Shown here in pieces: positions 33,051 through 45,790 of a stretch of 64,000 bases of DNA; the first letter of the stretch is position 1; every line of letters begins with the position of its first letter. Position numbers and translations under genes: made by a program. The notes beneath the pieces were generated by a model, which saw only the letters and a program-made list of their open reading frames with translations, was not told where the DNA came from and searched no databases. Source of the stretch: Prosapia bicincta (taxonomy: Eukaryota > Arthropoda > Insecta > Hemiptera > Cercopidae); assembly GCA_036971475.1 (NCBI GenBank), contig JBAIZL010000003.1, positions 83,973,595 to 84,037,594 on the forward strand. Reading direction: 5' to 3'.

Positions 33051-36000
33051 ATATATAATTAGGGAGAGTTTGTGATTCCTATATAATGCCATTTGGCTGC
33101 ATCTGTATCCAAAGGGAGTATCCAGTGTTTTAGTTGCGCAATATGATCTATATATAAATATGGATAGTTTGTACTTCCTATCTAATGTCATTTGTCTGCA
33201 TTTGTATCCAAAGGGAGTATCCAGTGTTTTAGTTGCACAATATGATCTATATATATATATATATGGATAGTTTGTACTTCCTATCTAATGTCATTTGGCT
33301 GCATCTGTATCCAAAGGGAGTATCCAGTGTTTTAGTTGCGCAATATGATCTATATATAAATATGGATAGTTTGTACTTCCTATCTAATGTCATTTGTCTG
33401 CATTTGTATCCAAAGGGAGTATCCAGTGTTTTAGTTGCGCAATATGATCTATATATAAATATGGATAGTTTGTACTTCCTATCTAATGTCATTTGGATGC
33501 ATGCGTATCCAAAGGGAGTATCCAGTGTTTTAGTTGCGCAATATGATCTATATATAAATATGGATAGTTTGTACTTCCTATCTAATGCCATTTGGCTGCA
33601 TGTGTACCCAAAGGGAGTATCCAGTGCTTTAGTTGCGCAATATGATCTATATATAAATATGGATAGTTTGTACTTCCTATCTAATGCCATTTGGCTGCAT
33701 CTGTATCCAAAGGGAGTATCCAGTGTTTTAGTTGCACAATATGATCTATATAAAAATATGGATAGTTTGTACTTCCTATCTAATGTCATTTGGATGCATG
33801 CGTATGCAAAGGGAGTATCCAGTGTTTTAGTTGCGCAATATGATCTATATATAAATATGGATAGTTTGTACTTCCTATCTAATGTCATTTGTCTGCATTT
33901 GTATCCAAAGGGAGTATCCAGTGTTTTAGTTGCGCAATATGATCTATATATAAATATGGATAGTTTGTACTTCCTATCTAATGTCATTTGGATGCATGCG
34001 TATCCAAAGGGAGTATCCAGTGTTTTAGTTGCGCAATATGATCTATATATAAATATGGATAGTTTGTACTTCCTATCTAATGCCATTTGGCTGCATGTGT
34101 ACCCAAAGGGAGTATCCAGTGCTTTAGTTGCGCAATATGATCTATATATAAATATGGATAGTTTGTACTTCCTATCTAATGCCATTTGGCTGCATCTGTA
34201 TCCAAAGGGAGTATCCAGTGTTTTAGTTGCGCAATATGATCTATATATAAATATGGATAGTTTGTACTTCCTATCTAATGTCATTTGTCTGCATTTGTAT
34301 CCAAAGGGAGTATCCAGTGTTTTAGTTGCACAATATGATCTATATATATATATATGGATAGTTTGTACTTCCTATCTAATGTCATTTGGCTGCATCTGTA
34401 TCCAAAGGGAGTATCCAGTGTTTTAGTTGCGCAATATGATCTATATATAAATATGGATAGTTTGTACTTCCTATCTAATGTCATTTGTCTGCATTTGTAT
34501 CCAAAGGGAGTATCCAGTGTTTTAGTTGCGCAATATGATCTATATATAAATATGGATAGTTTGTACTTCCTATCTAATGTCATTTGGATGCATGCGTATG
34601 CAAAGGGAGTATCCAGTGTTTTAGTTGCGCAATATGATCTATATATAAATATGGATAGTTTGTACTTCCTATCTAATGTCATTTGGATGCATGCGTATCC
34701 AAAGGGAGTATCCAGTGTTTTAGTTGCGCAATCTGACCTATATATAAATATGGATAGTTTGTACTTCCTATCTAATGTCATTTGGCTGCATGTGTATCCA
34801 AAGAGAGTATCCAGTGCTTTAGTTGCGCAATATGATCTATATATAAATATGGATAGTTTGTACTTCCTATCTAATGTCATTTGGATGCATGCGTATGCAA
34901 AGGGAGTATCCAGTGTTTTATTTGCGCAATATGATCTATATATAAATATGGATAGTTTGTACTTCCTATCTAATGCCATTTGGCTGCATGCGTATGCAAA
35001 GGGAGTATCCAGTGTTTTAGTTGCACAATATGATCTATATAAAAATATGGATAGTTTGTACTTCCTATCTAATGCCATTTGGCTGCATCTGTATCCAAAG
35101 GGAGTATCCAGTGTTTTAGTTGCACAATATGATCAATATATAAATATGGATAGTTTGTACTTCCTATCTAATGCCATTTGGCTGCATCTGAATCCAAAGG
35201 GAGTATCCAGTGTTTTAGTTGCGCAATATGATCTATATATATATATGGATAGTTTGTACTTCTTATCTAATGCCATTTGGCTGCATCTGTATTCAAAGAG
35301 AGTCTTCAGAGTTGTAATAACGCAATATGATTAATATATAATTAGGGAGAGTTTGTGATTCCTGTATAATGCCATTTGGCTGCATCTGTATCCAAAGGGA
35401 GTATCCAGTGTTTTAGTTGCGCAATATGATCTATATATAAATATGGATAGTTTGTACTTCCTATCTAATGTCATTTGTCTGCATTTGTATCCAAAGGGAG
35501 TATCCAGTGTTTTAGTTGCACAATATGATCTATATATATATATATATGGATAGTTTGTACTTCCTATCTAATGTCATTTGGCTGCATCTGTATCCAAAGG
35601 GAGTATCCAGTGTTTTAGTTGCGCAATATGATCTATATATAAATATGGATAGTTTGTACTTCCTATCTAATGTCATTTGTCTGCATTTGTATCCAAAGGG
35701 AGTATCCAGTGTTTTAGTTGCGCAATATGATCTATATATAAATATGGATAGTTTGTACTTCCTATCTAATGTCATTTGGATGCATGCGTATCCAAAGGGA
35801 GTATCCAGTGTTTTAGTTGCGCAATATGATCTATATATAAATATGGATAGTTTGTACTTCCTATCTAATGCCATTTGGCTGCATGTGTACCCAAAGGGAG
35901 TATCCAGTGCTTTAGTTGCGCAATATGATCTATATATAAATATGGATAGTTTGTACTTCCTATCTAATGCCATTTGGCTGCATCTGTATCCAAAGGGAGT

Positions 36001-38508
36001 ATCCAGTGTTTTAGTTGCACAATATGATCTATATAAAAATATGGATAGTTTGTACTTCCTATCTAATGTCATTTGGATGCATGCGTATGCAAAGGGAGTA
36101 TCCAGTGTTTTAGTTGCGCAATATGATCTATATATAAATATGGATAGTTTGTACTTCCTATCTAATGTCATTTGGATGCATGCGTATCCAAAGGGAGTAT
36201 CCAGTGTTTTAGTTGCGCAATCTGACCTATATATAAATATGGATAGTTTGTACTTCCTATCTAATGTCATTTGGATGCATGCGTATACAAAGGGAGTATC
36301 CAGTGTTTTAGTTGCGCAATATGATCTATATATAAATATGGATAGTTTGTACTTCCTATCTAATGCCATTTGGCTGCATCTGTATCCAAAGGGAGTATCC
36401 AGTGCTTTAGTTGCGCAATATGATCTATATATAAATATGGATAGTTTGTACTTCCTATCTAATGCCATTTGGCTGCATCTGTATCCAAAGGGAGTATCCA
36501 GTGTTTTAGTTGCGCAATATGATCTATATATAAATATGGATAGTTTGTACTTCCTATCTAATGTCATTTGTCTGCATTTGTATCCAAAGGGAGTATCCAG
36601 TGTTTTAGTTGCACAATGTGATCTATATATATATATATGGATAGTTTGTACTTCCTATCTAATGTCATTTGGCTGCATCTGTATCCAAAGGGAGTATCCA
36701 GTGTTTTAGTTGCGCAATATGATCTATATATAAATATGGATAGTTTGTACTTCCTATCTAATGTCATTTGTCTGCATTTGTATCCAAAGGGAGTATCCAG
36801 TGTTTTAGTTGCGCAATATGATCTATATATAAATATGGATAGTTTGTACTTCCTATCTAATGTCATTTGGATGCATGCGTATCCAAAGGGAGTATCCAGT
36901 GTTTTAGTTGCGCAATATGATCTATATATAAATATGGATAGTTTGTACTTCCTATCTAATGCCATTTGGCTGCATGTGTACCCAAAGGGAGTATCCAGTG
37001 CTTTAGTTGCGCAATATGATCTATATATAAATATGGATAGTTTGTACTTCCTATCTAATGCCATTTGGCTGCATCTGTATCCAAAGGGAGTATCCAGTGT
37101 TTTAGTTGCACAATATGATCTATATAAAAATATGGATAGTTTGTACTTCCTATCTAATGTCATTTGTCTGCATTTGTATCCAAAGTGAGTATCCAGTGTT
37201 TTAGTTGCGCAATATGATCTATATATAAATATGGATAGTTTGTACTTCCTATCTAATGTCATTTGGATGCATGCGTATGCAAAGGGAGTATCCAGTGTTT
37301 TAGTTGCGCAATATGATCTATATATAAATATGGATAGTTTGTACTTCCTATCTAATGTCATTTGGATGCATGCGTATGCAAAGGGAGTATCCAGTGTTTT
37401 AGTTGCGCAATATGATCTATATATAAATATGGATAGTTTGTACTTCCTATCTAATGTCATTTGGATGCATGCGTATCCAAAGGGAGTATCCAGTGTTTTA
37501 GTTGCGCAATCTGACCTATATATAAATATGGATAGTTTGTACTTCCTATCTAATGTCATTTGGATGCATGCGTATCCAAAGGGAGTATCCAGTGTTTTAG
37601 TTGCGCAATCTGACCTATATATAAATACGGATAGTTTGTACTTCCTATCTAATGTCATTTGGATGCATGCGTATCCAAAGGGAGTATCCAGTGTTTTAGT
37701 TGCGCAATCTGACCTATATATAAATATGGATAGTTTGTACTTCCTATCTAATGTCATTTGGATGCATGCGTATGCAAAGGGAGTATCCAGTGTTTTAGTT
37801 GCGCAATATGATCTATATATAAATATGGATAGTTTGTACTTCCTATCTAATGTCATTTGGATGCATGCGTATCCAAAGGGAGTATCCAGTGTTTTAGTTG
37901 CGCAATCTGACCTATATATAAATATGGATAGTTTGTACTTCCTATCTAATGTCATTTGGCTGCATGTGTATCCAAAGGGAGTATCCAGTGCTTTAGTTGC
38001 GCAATATGATCTATATATAAATATGGATAGTTTGTACTTCCTATCTAATGTCATTTGGATGCATGCGTATGCAAAGGGAGTATCCAGTGTTTTATTTGCG
38101 CAATATGATCTATATATAAATATGGATAGTTTGTACTTCCTATCTAATGCCATTTGGCTGCATCTGTATCCAAAGGGAGTATCCAGTGTTTTAGTTGCAC
38201 AATATGATCTATATAAAAATATGGATAGTTTGTACTTCCTATCTAATGCCATTTGGCTGCATCTGTATCCAAAGGGAGTATCCAGTGTTTTAGTTGCACA
38301 ATATGATCAATATATAAATATGGATAGTTTGTACTTCCTATCTAATGCCATTTGGCTGCATCTGAATCCAAAGGGAGTATCCAGTGTTTTAGTTGCGCAA
38401 TATGATCTATATATAAATATGGATAGTTTGTACTTCTTATCTAATGCCATTTGGCTGCATCTGTATTCAAAGAGAGTCTTCAGAGTTGTAATAACGCAAT
38501 ATGATTAA
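33051..38508 (+). repeat. B-type satellite organised in higher-order units of about 2.28 and 3.17 kb
   Basis: A distinctive end monomer, with AGAGAGTCTTCAGAGTTGTA and then CAATATGATTAATATATAAT, occurs near 33010, 35293 and 38470. The first interval is 2,283 bp (23 monomers plus 6 bp) and the second about 3,175 bp (32 monomers plus a few bp). Monomers with an enlarged TA tract sit at 33238, 34331, 35521 and 36615; 33238 to 35521 is 2,283 bp and 34331 to 36615 is 2,284 bp. The order of variants is shared in long patches and differs in others, so the copies are mosaics. The block from about 37.2 kb repeats the order of 31.87-33.05 kb with one extra monomer. Confidence 0.9.
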
Positions 38509-41500
38509 TATATAATTAGGGAGAGTTTGTGATTCCTATATAATGCCATTTGGCTGCATCTGTATCCAAAGGGAGTCTCCATAGTAGTAATAACGCAATA
38601 TGACCTACATATAATAAGGGAGAGTTTGTACTTCCTATATAATGCAATTTGGCAGCATCTAAATTCAAAGGGAGTCTCCAGAGTAGTAATAACGCAATAT
38701 GACGTATATATAAAAAGGGAGAGTTTGTACTTTCTTTTTCAAGCAATTTCACTACATCTGTATCCAAAGGAAATCTTCAGAGTTGTAATATCGCAATCTG
38801 ACCTTTATATATTTAGGGAGAGGTTGTACAACCTATATAATGATATTTGGCTGCATCTTTATCCAAAGGGAGTCTTCAGAGTTGTAATAACGCAAAATAT
38901 GGCCTATATATATAACTAGAGAGGGTTTGTACTTCTTATCTAATGCCATGTGGCTGCATCTATATCCAAAGAGAGTCTCTCAAGTTGTAATAACGCAATA
39001 TGAAATTTATTTAACTAGGGAGATTTTGTACTTGCTATCTAATGCCATTTAGCTGCATCTGTATCCTAAGGGAATCTCCACAGTTGTAATAACTCAATAT
39101 GATCTATATATAACTAGGGAGAGTTTGTACTTCTTATCTAATGCTATTTGGCTGCATCTGTATCCAAAGGCAGTATCCAGTGGTTTCGTTGGGAAATCTG
39201 ACCTATATATAAATATGGAGAGTTTGTACTTCCTATCTAATGCCATTTGGCTGCATCTGTATCCAAAGTGACTATCCAGTGGTTTAGTAACGCAATTCGA
39301 CCTATATATAACTAGGGAGAGTTTGCACTTCCTATCTAATGCCTATTGACTGCAACTGTATCCAAAGGGTTTCTCCAGTGTTGTTATAACGCAATATGAC
39401 ATATATATAGCAAGGGAGAAATTGTACTTCCTATCTAAAGCCATATGGCTGCATCTGTATCCAGAGTTAGTCTTCCAAGCTGTAATAACGCCATAAGGCC
39501 TTTATATAACTAGGCAGAGTTTGTATTTCCCCTCTAATGCCATTTGGCTGCAACCCTTCCAAAAGGAAGTATCCAGTGATTTAGTTACGCAATCTGACCT
39601 ATATATAAATATGGAGAGTTTGTACTTAATATCTAATGTCATTTGCCTGCATCTGTATCCAAAGGGATTATCCAGTGGTTTAGTAACGCATTGCGACCTA
39701 TATATAACTAGGGAGAGTTTGTACTTCCTATCTAATGCCATTTGACTGCATCTGTATCAAAATGGACTATCCAGTGGTGTAGTAACGCTATTTGACCTAT
39801 ATATAACTAGGGAGAGTTTGTACTTCCTATCAAATGCCATTTGACTGCATCTGTATTCAAAAGTTTTATCCAGAGCTGTAGTAACGCAATATGAAATTTA
39901 TTTAACCAGGGAGATTTTGTACTTGCTATCTAATGCCATTTGGCTGCATCTGTATCCTAAGGGAGTCTCCACAGTTGTAATAACTCAATATGATCTATAT
40001 ATAACTAGGGAGAGGTTGTACAACCTATATAATGATATTTGGCTGCATCTGTATCCTAAGGGAGTCTCCAAAGTTGTAATAACTCAATATGATCTATATA
40101 TAACTAGGGAGAGTTTGTACTTCCTATCTAATGCTATTTGGCTGCATCTTTATCCAAAGGCAGTATCCAGTGGTTTCGTTGCGAAATCTGACCTACATAT
40201 AAATATGGAGAGTTTGTACTTCCTATCTAATGCCATTTGGCTGCATCTGTATCCAAAGGGAGTCTCCAGAGTAGTAATAACGCAATACGACCTATATTTA
40301 ATAACGGAAAATTTGTACTTTCTTTATAAAGCAATATCACTGCATCTGTATCCAAAGGAAGTATTCAGAGTTGTAATAACGCAATCTGACCTTTATATAT
40401 TTAGGGAGAGGTTGTACAACCTATATAATGATATTTGGCTGCATCTGTCTCCAAAAGGAGTCTCCAGAGTTGTAATAACGCAAAATATGGCCTATATATA
40501 ACTAGGGAGGACTTCTTATCTAATGCCATGTGGCTGCATCTATATCCAAAGAGAGTCTCTCAAGTTGTAATAACGCAATATGAAATTTATTTAACTAGGG
40601 AGATTTTGTACTTGCTATCTAATGCCATTTGGCTGCATCTGTATCCTAAGGGAGTCTCCACAGTTCTAATAACTCAATATGATCTATATATAACTAGGGA
40701 GAGTTTGTACTTCCTATCTAATGCTATTTGGCTGCATCTTTATCCAAAGGCAGGATCCAGTGGTTTCGTTGCGAAATCTGACCTATATATAAATATGGAG
40801 AGTTTGTACTTCCTATCTAATGCCATTTGGCTGCATCTGTATCCAAAGGAAGTCTTCAGAGTTGTAATAACGCAATCTGACCTTAATATATTTAGGGAGA
40901 GGTTGTACAACCTATATAATGATATTTGGATGCATCTGTATCCAAAGGGAGTCTCCAGAGTTGTAATAACGCAAAATATGATCTATATATAACTAGGGAG
41001 AGTTTGTACTTCCTATCTAATGCCATTTGGCTGCATCTGTATCCAAAGGGAGTCTCCAGAGTAGTAATAACGCAATACGACCTATATTTAATAACGGAAA
41101 ATTTGTACTTTCTTTTTAAAGCAATATCACTGCATCTGTATCCAAAGGATGTATTCAGAGTTGTAATACCGCAATCTGACCTTTATATATTTAGGGAGAG
41201 GTTGTACAACCTATATAATGATATTTGGCTGCATCTGTATCCAAAGGGAGTCTCCAGAGTTGTAATAACGCAAAATATGGCCTATATATAACTAGGGAGG
41301 ACTTCTTATCTAATGCCATGTGGCTGCATCTATATCCAAAGAGAGTCTCTCAAGTTGTAATAACGCAATATGAAATTTATTTAACTAGGGAGATTTTGTA
41401 CTTGCTATCTAATACCATTTGGCTGCATCTGTATCCTAAGGGAGTCTCCACAGTTGTAATAACTCAATATGATCTATATATAACTAGGGAGAGTTTGTAC

Positions 41501-44500
41501 TTCTTATCTAATGCTATTTGGCTGCATCTGTATCCAAAGGCAGTATCCAGTGGTTTCGTTGCGAAATCTGACCTATATAAAAATATGGAGAGTTTGTACT
41601 TCCTATCTAATGCAATTTGGCTGCATCTGTATTCAAAGGGACTATCCAGTGGTTTAGTAACGCAATTTGACCTATATATAACTATGGAGAGTTTGCACTT
41701 CCTATCTAATGCCTTTTGACTGCATCTGTATTCAAACGGTGTCTATAGGGTTGTAATAACGCAATATGACCTTTGTAAAACAAGGGAGAGTTTTTAGTTC
41801 CTATTTAATGCCATTTGGTTGCATCTGTATCCAAAGGGATTATCCAGTGGTTTAGTAACGCAATTGGACCTATATATAACAAGGGAGAGTTTGTACTTCC
41901 TATCAAATGCCATTTGACTGCATCTGTATCCAAAGGGTTTCTCCAGTGTTCTTATAACGCCATATGGGATATATATATATATAACAAGGGAGAAATCGTA
42001 CTTCCTATCTAATGCCATTTGGCTGCATCTGTATCCAAAGTTAGTCTTCCAAGTTGTAATAACGCCATATGGCCTTTATATAACTAAGCAGAGTTTGTAT
42101 TTCCTCTCTAATGCCATTTGACTGCATCTCAAAGGGAGTATCCAGTGATTTAGTAACGCAATTGGACCTATATATAACTAGGGAGAGTTTGTACTTCCTA
42201 TCTAATGTCATTTGCCTGCATCTGTATCCAAAGGGATTATCCAGTGGTTTAGTAACGCATTGTGACCTATAAATAACTAGGGAGTGTTTGTATTTCCTAT
42301 CTAATGTCTTTTTACTGTATCTGTATCCAAAGGGAATCTCCAGAGTTGTATTAACGCAATATGAGCTATATATAACAAGGGAGATATTGTAGTTCTTATC
42401 TAATGCCATTTGGCTGCATCTGTATCCAAAGAGAGTCTTCAGAGTTGTAATAACGCAATATGATAAATACATAATTAGGGAGAGTTTGTAATTTCTATAT
42501 AATACCATTTGGCTGCATCTGTATCCTAAGGGAGTCTCCACAGTTGTAATAACTCAATATGATCTATATATAACTAGGGAGAGTTTGTACTTCTTATCTA
42601 ATGCTATTTGGCTGCATCTGTATCCAAAGGCAGTAACCAGTGGTTTCGTTGCGAAATCTGACCTATATAAAAATATGGAGAGTTTGTACTTCCTATCTAA
42701 TGCAATTTGGCTGCATCTGTATTCAAAGGGACTATCCAGTGGTTTAGTAACGCAATTTGACCTATATATAACTATGGAGAGTTTGCACTTCCTATCTAAT
42801 GCCTTTTGACTGCATCTGTATTCAAACGGTGTCTATAGGGTTGTAATAACGCAATATGACCTTTGTAAAACAAGGGAGAGTTTTTACTTCCTATTTAATG
42901 CCATTTGGTTGCATCTGTATCAAAAGGGATTATGCAGTGGTTTAGTAACGCAATTGGACCTATATATAACTAGGGAGAGTTTGTACTTCCTATCAAATGC
43001 CATTTGACTGCATCTGTATCCAAAGGGTTTCTCCAGTGTTCTTATAACGCCATATGGGATATATATATATATAACAAGGGAGAAATCGTACTTCCTATCT
43101 AATGCCATTTGGATGCATCTGTATCCAAAGTTAGTCTTCCAAGTTGTAATAACGCCATATGGCCTTTATATAACTAAGCAGAGTTTGTATTTCCTCTCTA
43201 ATGCCATTTGACTGCATCTCAAAGGGAGTATCCAGTGATTTAGTAACGCAATTGGACCTATATATAACTAGGGAGAGTTTGTACTTCCTATCTAATGTCA
43301 TTTGCCTGCATCTGTATCCAAAGGGATTATCCAGTGGTTTAGTAACGCATTGTGACCTATAAATAACTAGGGAGTGTTTGTATTTCCTATCTAATGTCTT
43401 TTTACTGTATCTGTATCCAAAGGGAATCTCCAGAGTTGTATTAACGCAATATGAGCTATATATAACAAGGGAGATATTGTACTTCTTATCTATTGCCATT
43501 TGGCTGCATCTGTATCCAAAGAGAGTCTTCAGAGATGTAATAACGCAATATGATAAATACATAATTAGGGTAGAGTTTGTAATTTCTATATAATGCCATT
43601 TGGCTGCATCTGTATCCAAAGGGAGTCTCCATAGTAGTAATAAAGCAATATGACCTATATATAATAAGGGAGAGTTTGTACTTCCTATATAATGCAATTT
43701 GGCAGCATCTAAATTCAAAGGGAGTATCCTGAGTTTTATTTAATGCAATATGATCTATATATATCTAGGGAGAGTATGTACTTCCTATATAATGCCATTT
43801 GGCTGCATCTGTATCCAAACGGAGTCTCCAGAGTAGTAATAACGCAATATGACCTATATTTAATAAGGGAGAGTTTGTACTTACTTCCTAAAGCAATTTC
43901 ACAACATCTGTATCCAAAGGAAATCTTCAGAGTTGTAATAAAGCAATCTGACCTTTATATATTTAGGGAGCGGTTGTACAACCTATATAATGATATATGG
44001 CTGCATCTGTATCCAAAGGGAGTCTCCAGAGTTGTAATAACGCAAAATATGACCTATATATAACTATGGAGGGTTTATACTTCTTATCTAATGCCATGTG
44101 GCTGCATCTATATCCAAAGAGAGTCTCTCAAGTTGTAATAACGCAATATGCAATTTATTTAACTAGTTAGATTTTGTACTAGCTATCTAATGCCATTTGG
44201 CTGCATCTGTATCCTAAGGGAGTCTCCACAGTTGTAATAACTCAATATGATCTATATATAACTAGGGAGAGTTTGTACTTCCTATCTAATGCCTTTTGAC
44301 TGCATCTCTACCAAAAGGGAGTATCCAGTGGTTTAGTTGCGCAATCTGACCTATATCTATTAAAGGAGAGTTTGTACTTCCTATCTAATGTCATTTGCCT
44401 GCATCTGTATCCAAAGGGATTATCCAGTGGTTTAGTAACGCATTGTGACCTATATATAACTAGGGAGTGTTTGTACTTCCTATCTAATGTCTTTTTACTG

Positions 44501-45237
44501 TATCTGTATCCAAAGGGAATCTCCAGAGTTGTATTAACGCAGTATGAGCTATATATAACAAGGAGGATTTTGTACTTCTTATCTAATGCCATTTGGCTGC
44601 ATCTGTATTCAAAGAGAGTCTTCAGAGTTGTAATAACGCAATTTGATTAATATATAATTAGGGAGAGTTTGTAATTCCTATATAATGCCATTTGGCTGCA
44701 TCTGTATCCAAAGGGAGTCTCCATAGTAGTAATAACTCAATATGACCTATATATAATAAGGGAGAGTTTGTACTGCCTATCTAATGCCATTGGCTATATC
44801 TGTATCTAAAGGGCGTCTCCAGTGTAGTAATAGCGCAATATGACTTATATATACCAAGGGAGAGTTTGTACTTCCTATATAATGCAATTTGGCAGCTTCT
44901 AAATTCAAAGGGAGTATCCTGAGTTTTATTTAATGTAATATGATCTATATATAACTAGGGAGAGTTTGTACTGCCTATCTAATGCCATTGGCTATATCTG
45001 TATCTAAAGGGCGTCTCCAGTGTAGTAATAGCGCAATATGACTTATATATACCAAGGGAGAGTATGTACTTCCTATATAATGCAATTTGGCAGCTTCTAA
45101 ATTCAAAGGGAGTATCCTGAGTTTTATTTAATGCAATATGATCTATATATAACTAGGGAGAGTTTGTACTTCCTATCTAATGCCATTGGCTATATCTGTT
45201 TCTAAAGGGCGTCCCCCTGTAGTAATAGCTCAATTAG
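38509..45237 (+). repeat. 99-bp satellite, C-type zone 1
   Basis: About 68 more heterogeneous monomers, many with TCTCCAGAGTTGTAATAACG and CAATATGACC followed by TATATATAACTAGGGAGAG. Recurrent sub-blocks end in GTTGTAATAACGCAAAATATG, where three extra bases (AAA) follow the usual CGCA. A duplication of about 1,090 bp lies at 41.4-43.58 kb. Confidence 0.96.
41400..43575 (+). repeat. Tandem duplication of an 11-monomer block (period ~1,090 bp)
   Basis: The segment from about 41400 to 42489 is repeated from about 42490 to 43575 with few changes, including the rare features GTCTATAGGGTTG (41743, 42833), the TATATATATATATAACAAGG expansion (41970, 43060) and a shortened monomer GCATCTCAAAGGGAG (42125, 43215). 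Confidence 0.88.
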
Positions 45238-45240
45238 ATC
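44760..45240 (+). repeat. ~198-bp dimer patch
   Basis: A pair of monomers, one with GCCATTGGCTATATCTGTAT and one with GCAATTTGGCAGCTTCTAAA, is repeated as a dimer. Similar patches occur at about 46930-47320, 48830-49400, 52795-53380 and 54000-54170. Confidence 0.82.
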
Positions 45241-45790
45241 TATATATAAGTATGGATAGTTTGTACTTCCTATCTAATGTCCTTTAGTTGCATCTGTATC
45301 CAAAGGAAGTATTCAGTGTTTTAGATGCGCAATATGATCTATATATAATTATGGATAGTTTGTACTTCCTATCTAATGTCATTTGGCTGCATCTGTATCC
45401 AAAGGGAGTATCCAGTGTTTTAGATCCGCAATATGATCTATATATAAATATGGATAGTTTGTACTTCCTATCTAATGTCATTTGGCTGCATCTGTATCCA
45501 AAGGGAGTATCCAGTGTTTTAGATGTGCAATATCATCTATATATAAATATGGATAGTTTGTACTTCCTATCTAATGTCATTTGGCTGCATCTGTATCCAA
45601 AGGGAGTATCCAGTCTTTTAGATGCGCAATATGATCTATATATAAATATGGATAGTTTGTACTTCCTATCTAATGTCATTTGGCTGCATCTGTATCCAAA
45701 GGGAGTATCCAGTCTTTTAGATGCGCAATATGTTCTATATATAAATATGGATAGTTTGTACTTCCTATCTAATGTCATTTGGCTGCATCT
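45238..45790 (+). repeat. Island of B-type monomers within the C-type zone
   Basis: About 5.5 consecutive monomers with TATATAAATATGGATAG and GTATCCAGTGTTTTAGATG, as in the zone 7 kb to the left, bounded on both sides by C-type monomers. The nearest matches are the TTTTAGATGCGCAAT forms of 26.3-29.3 kb. Confidence 0.9.

Noticed and set aside
24151..38508. CRISPR-like array (regularly spaced repeats)
   Set aside because: Units are contiguous head-to-tail 99-bp monomers with variation spread along them; there are no unique spacers and no cas genes, and the context is eukaryotic.
24151..38508. CENP-B-box-like motif in the satellite
   Set aside because: I looked for TTCG-N-N-N-N-A-N-N-CGGG spacing in the B-type monomer and it is not there.
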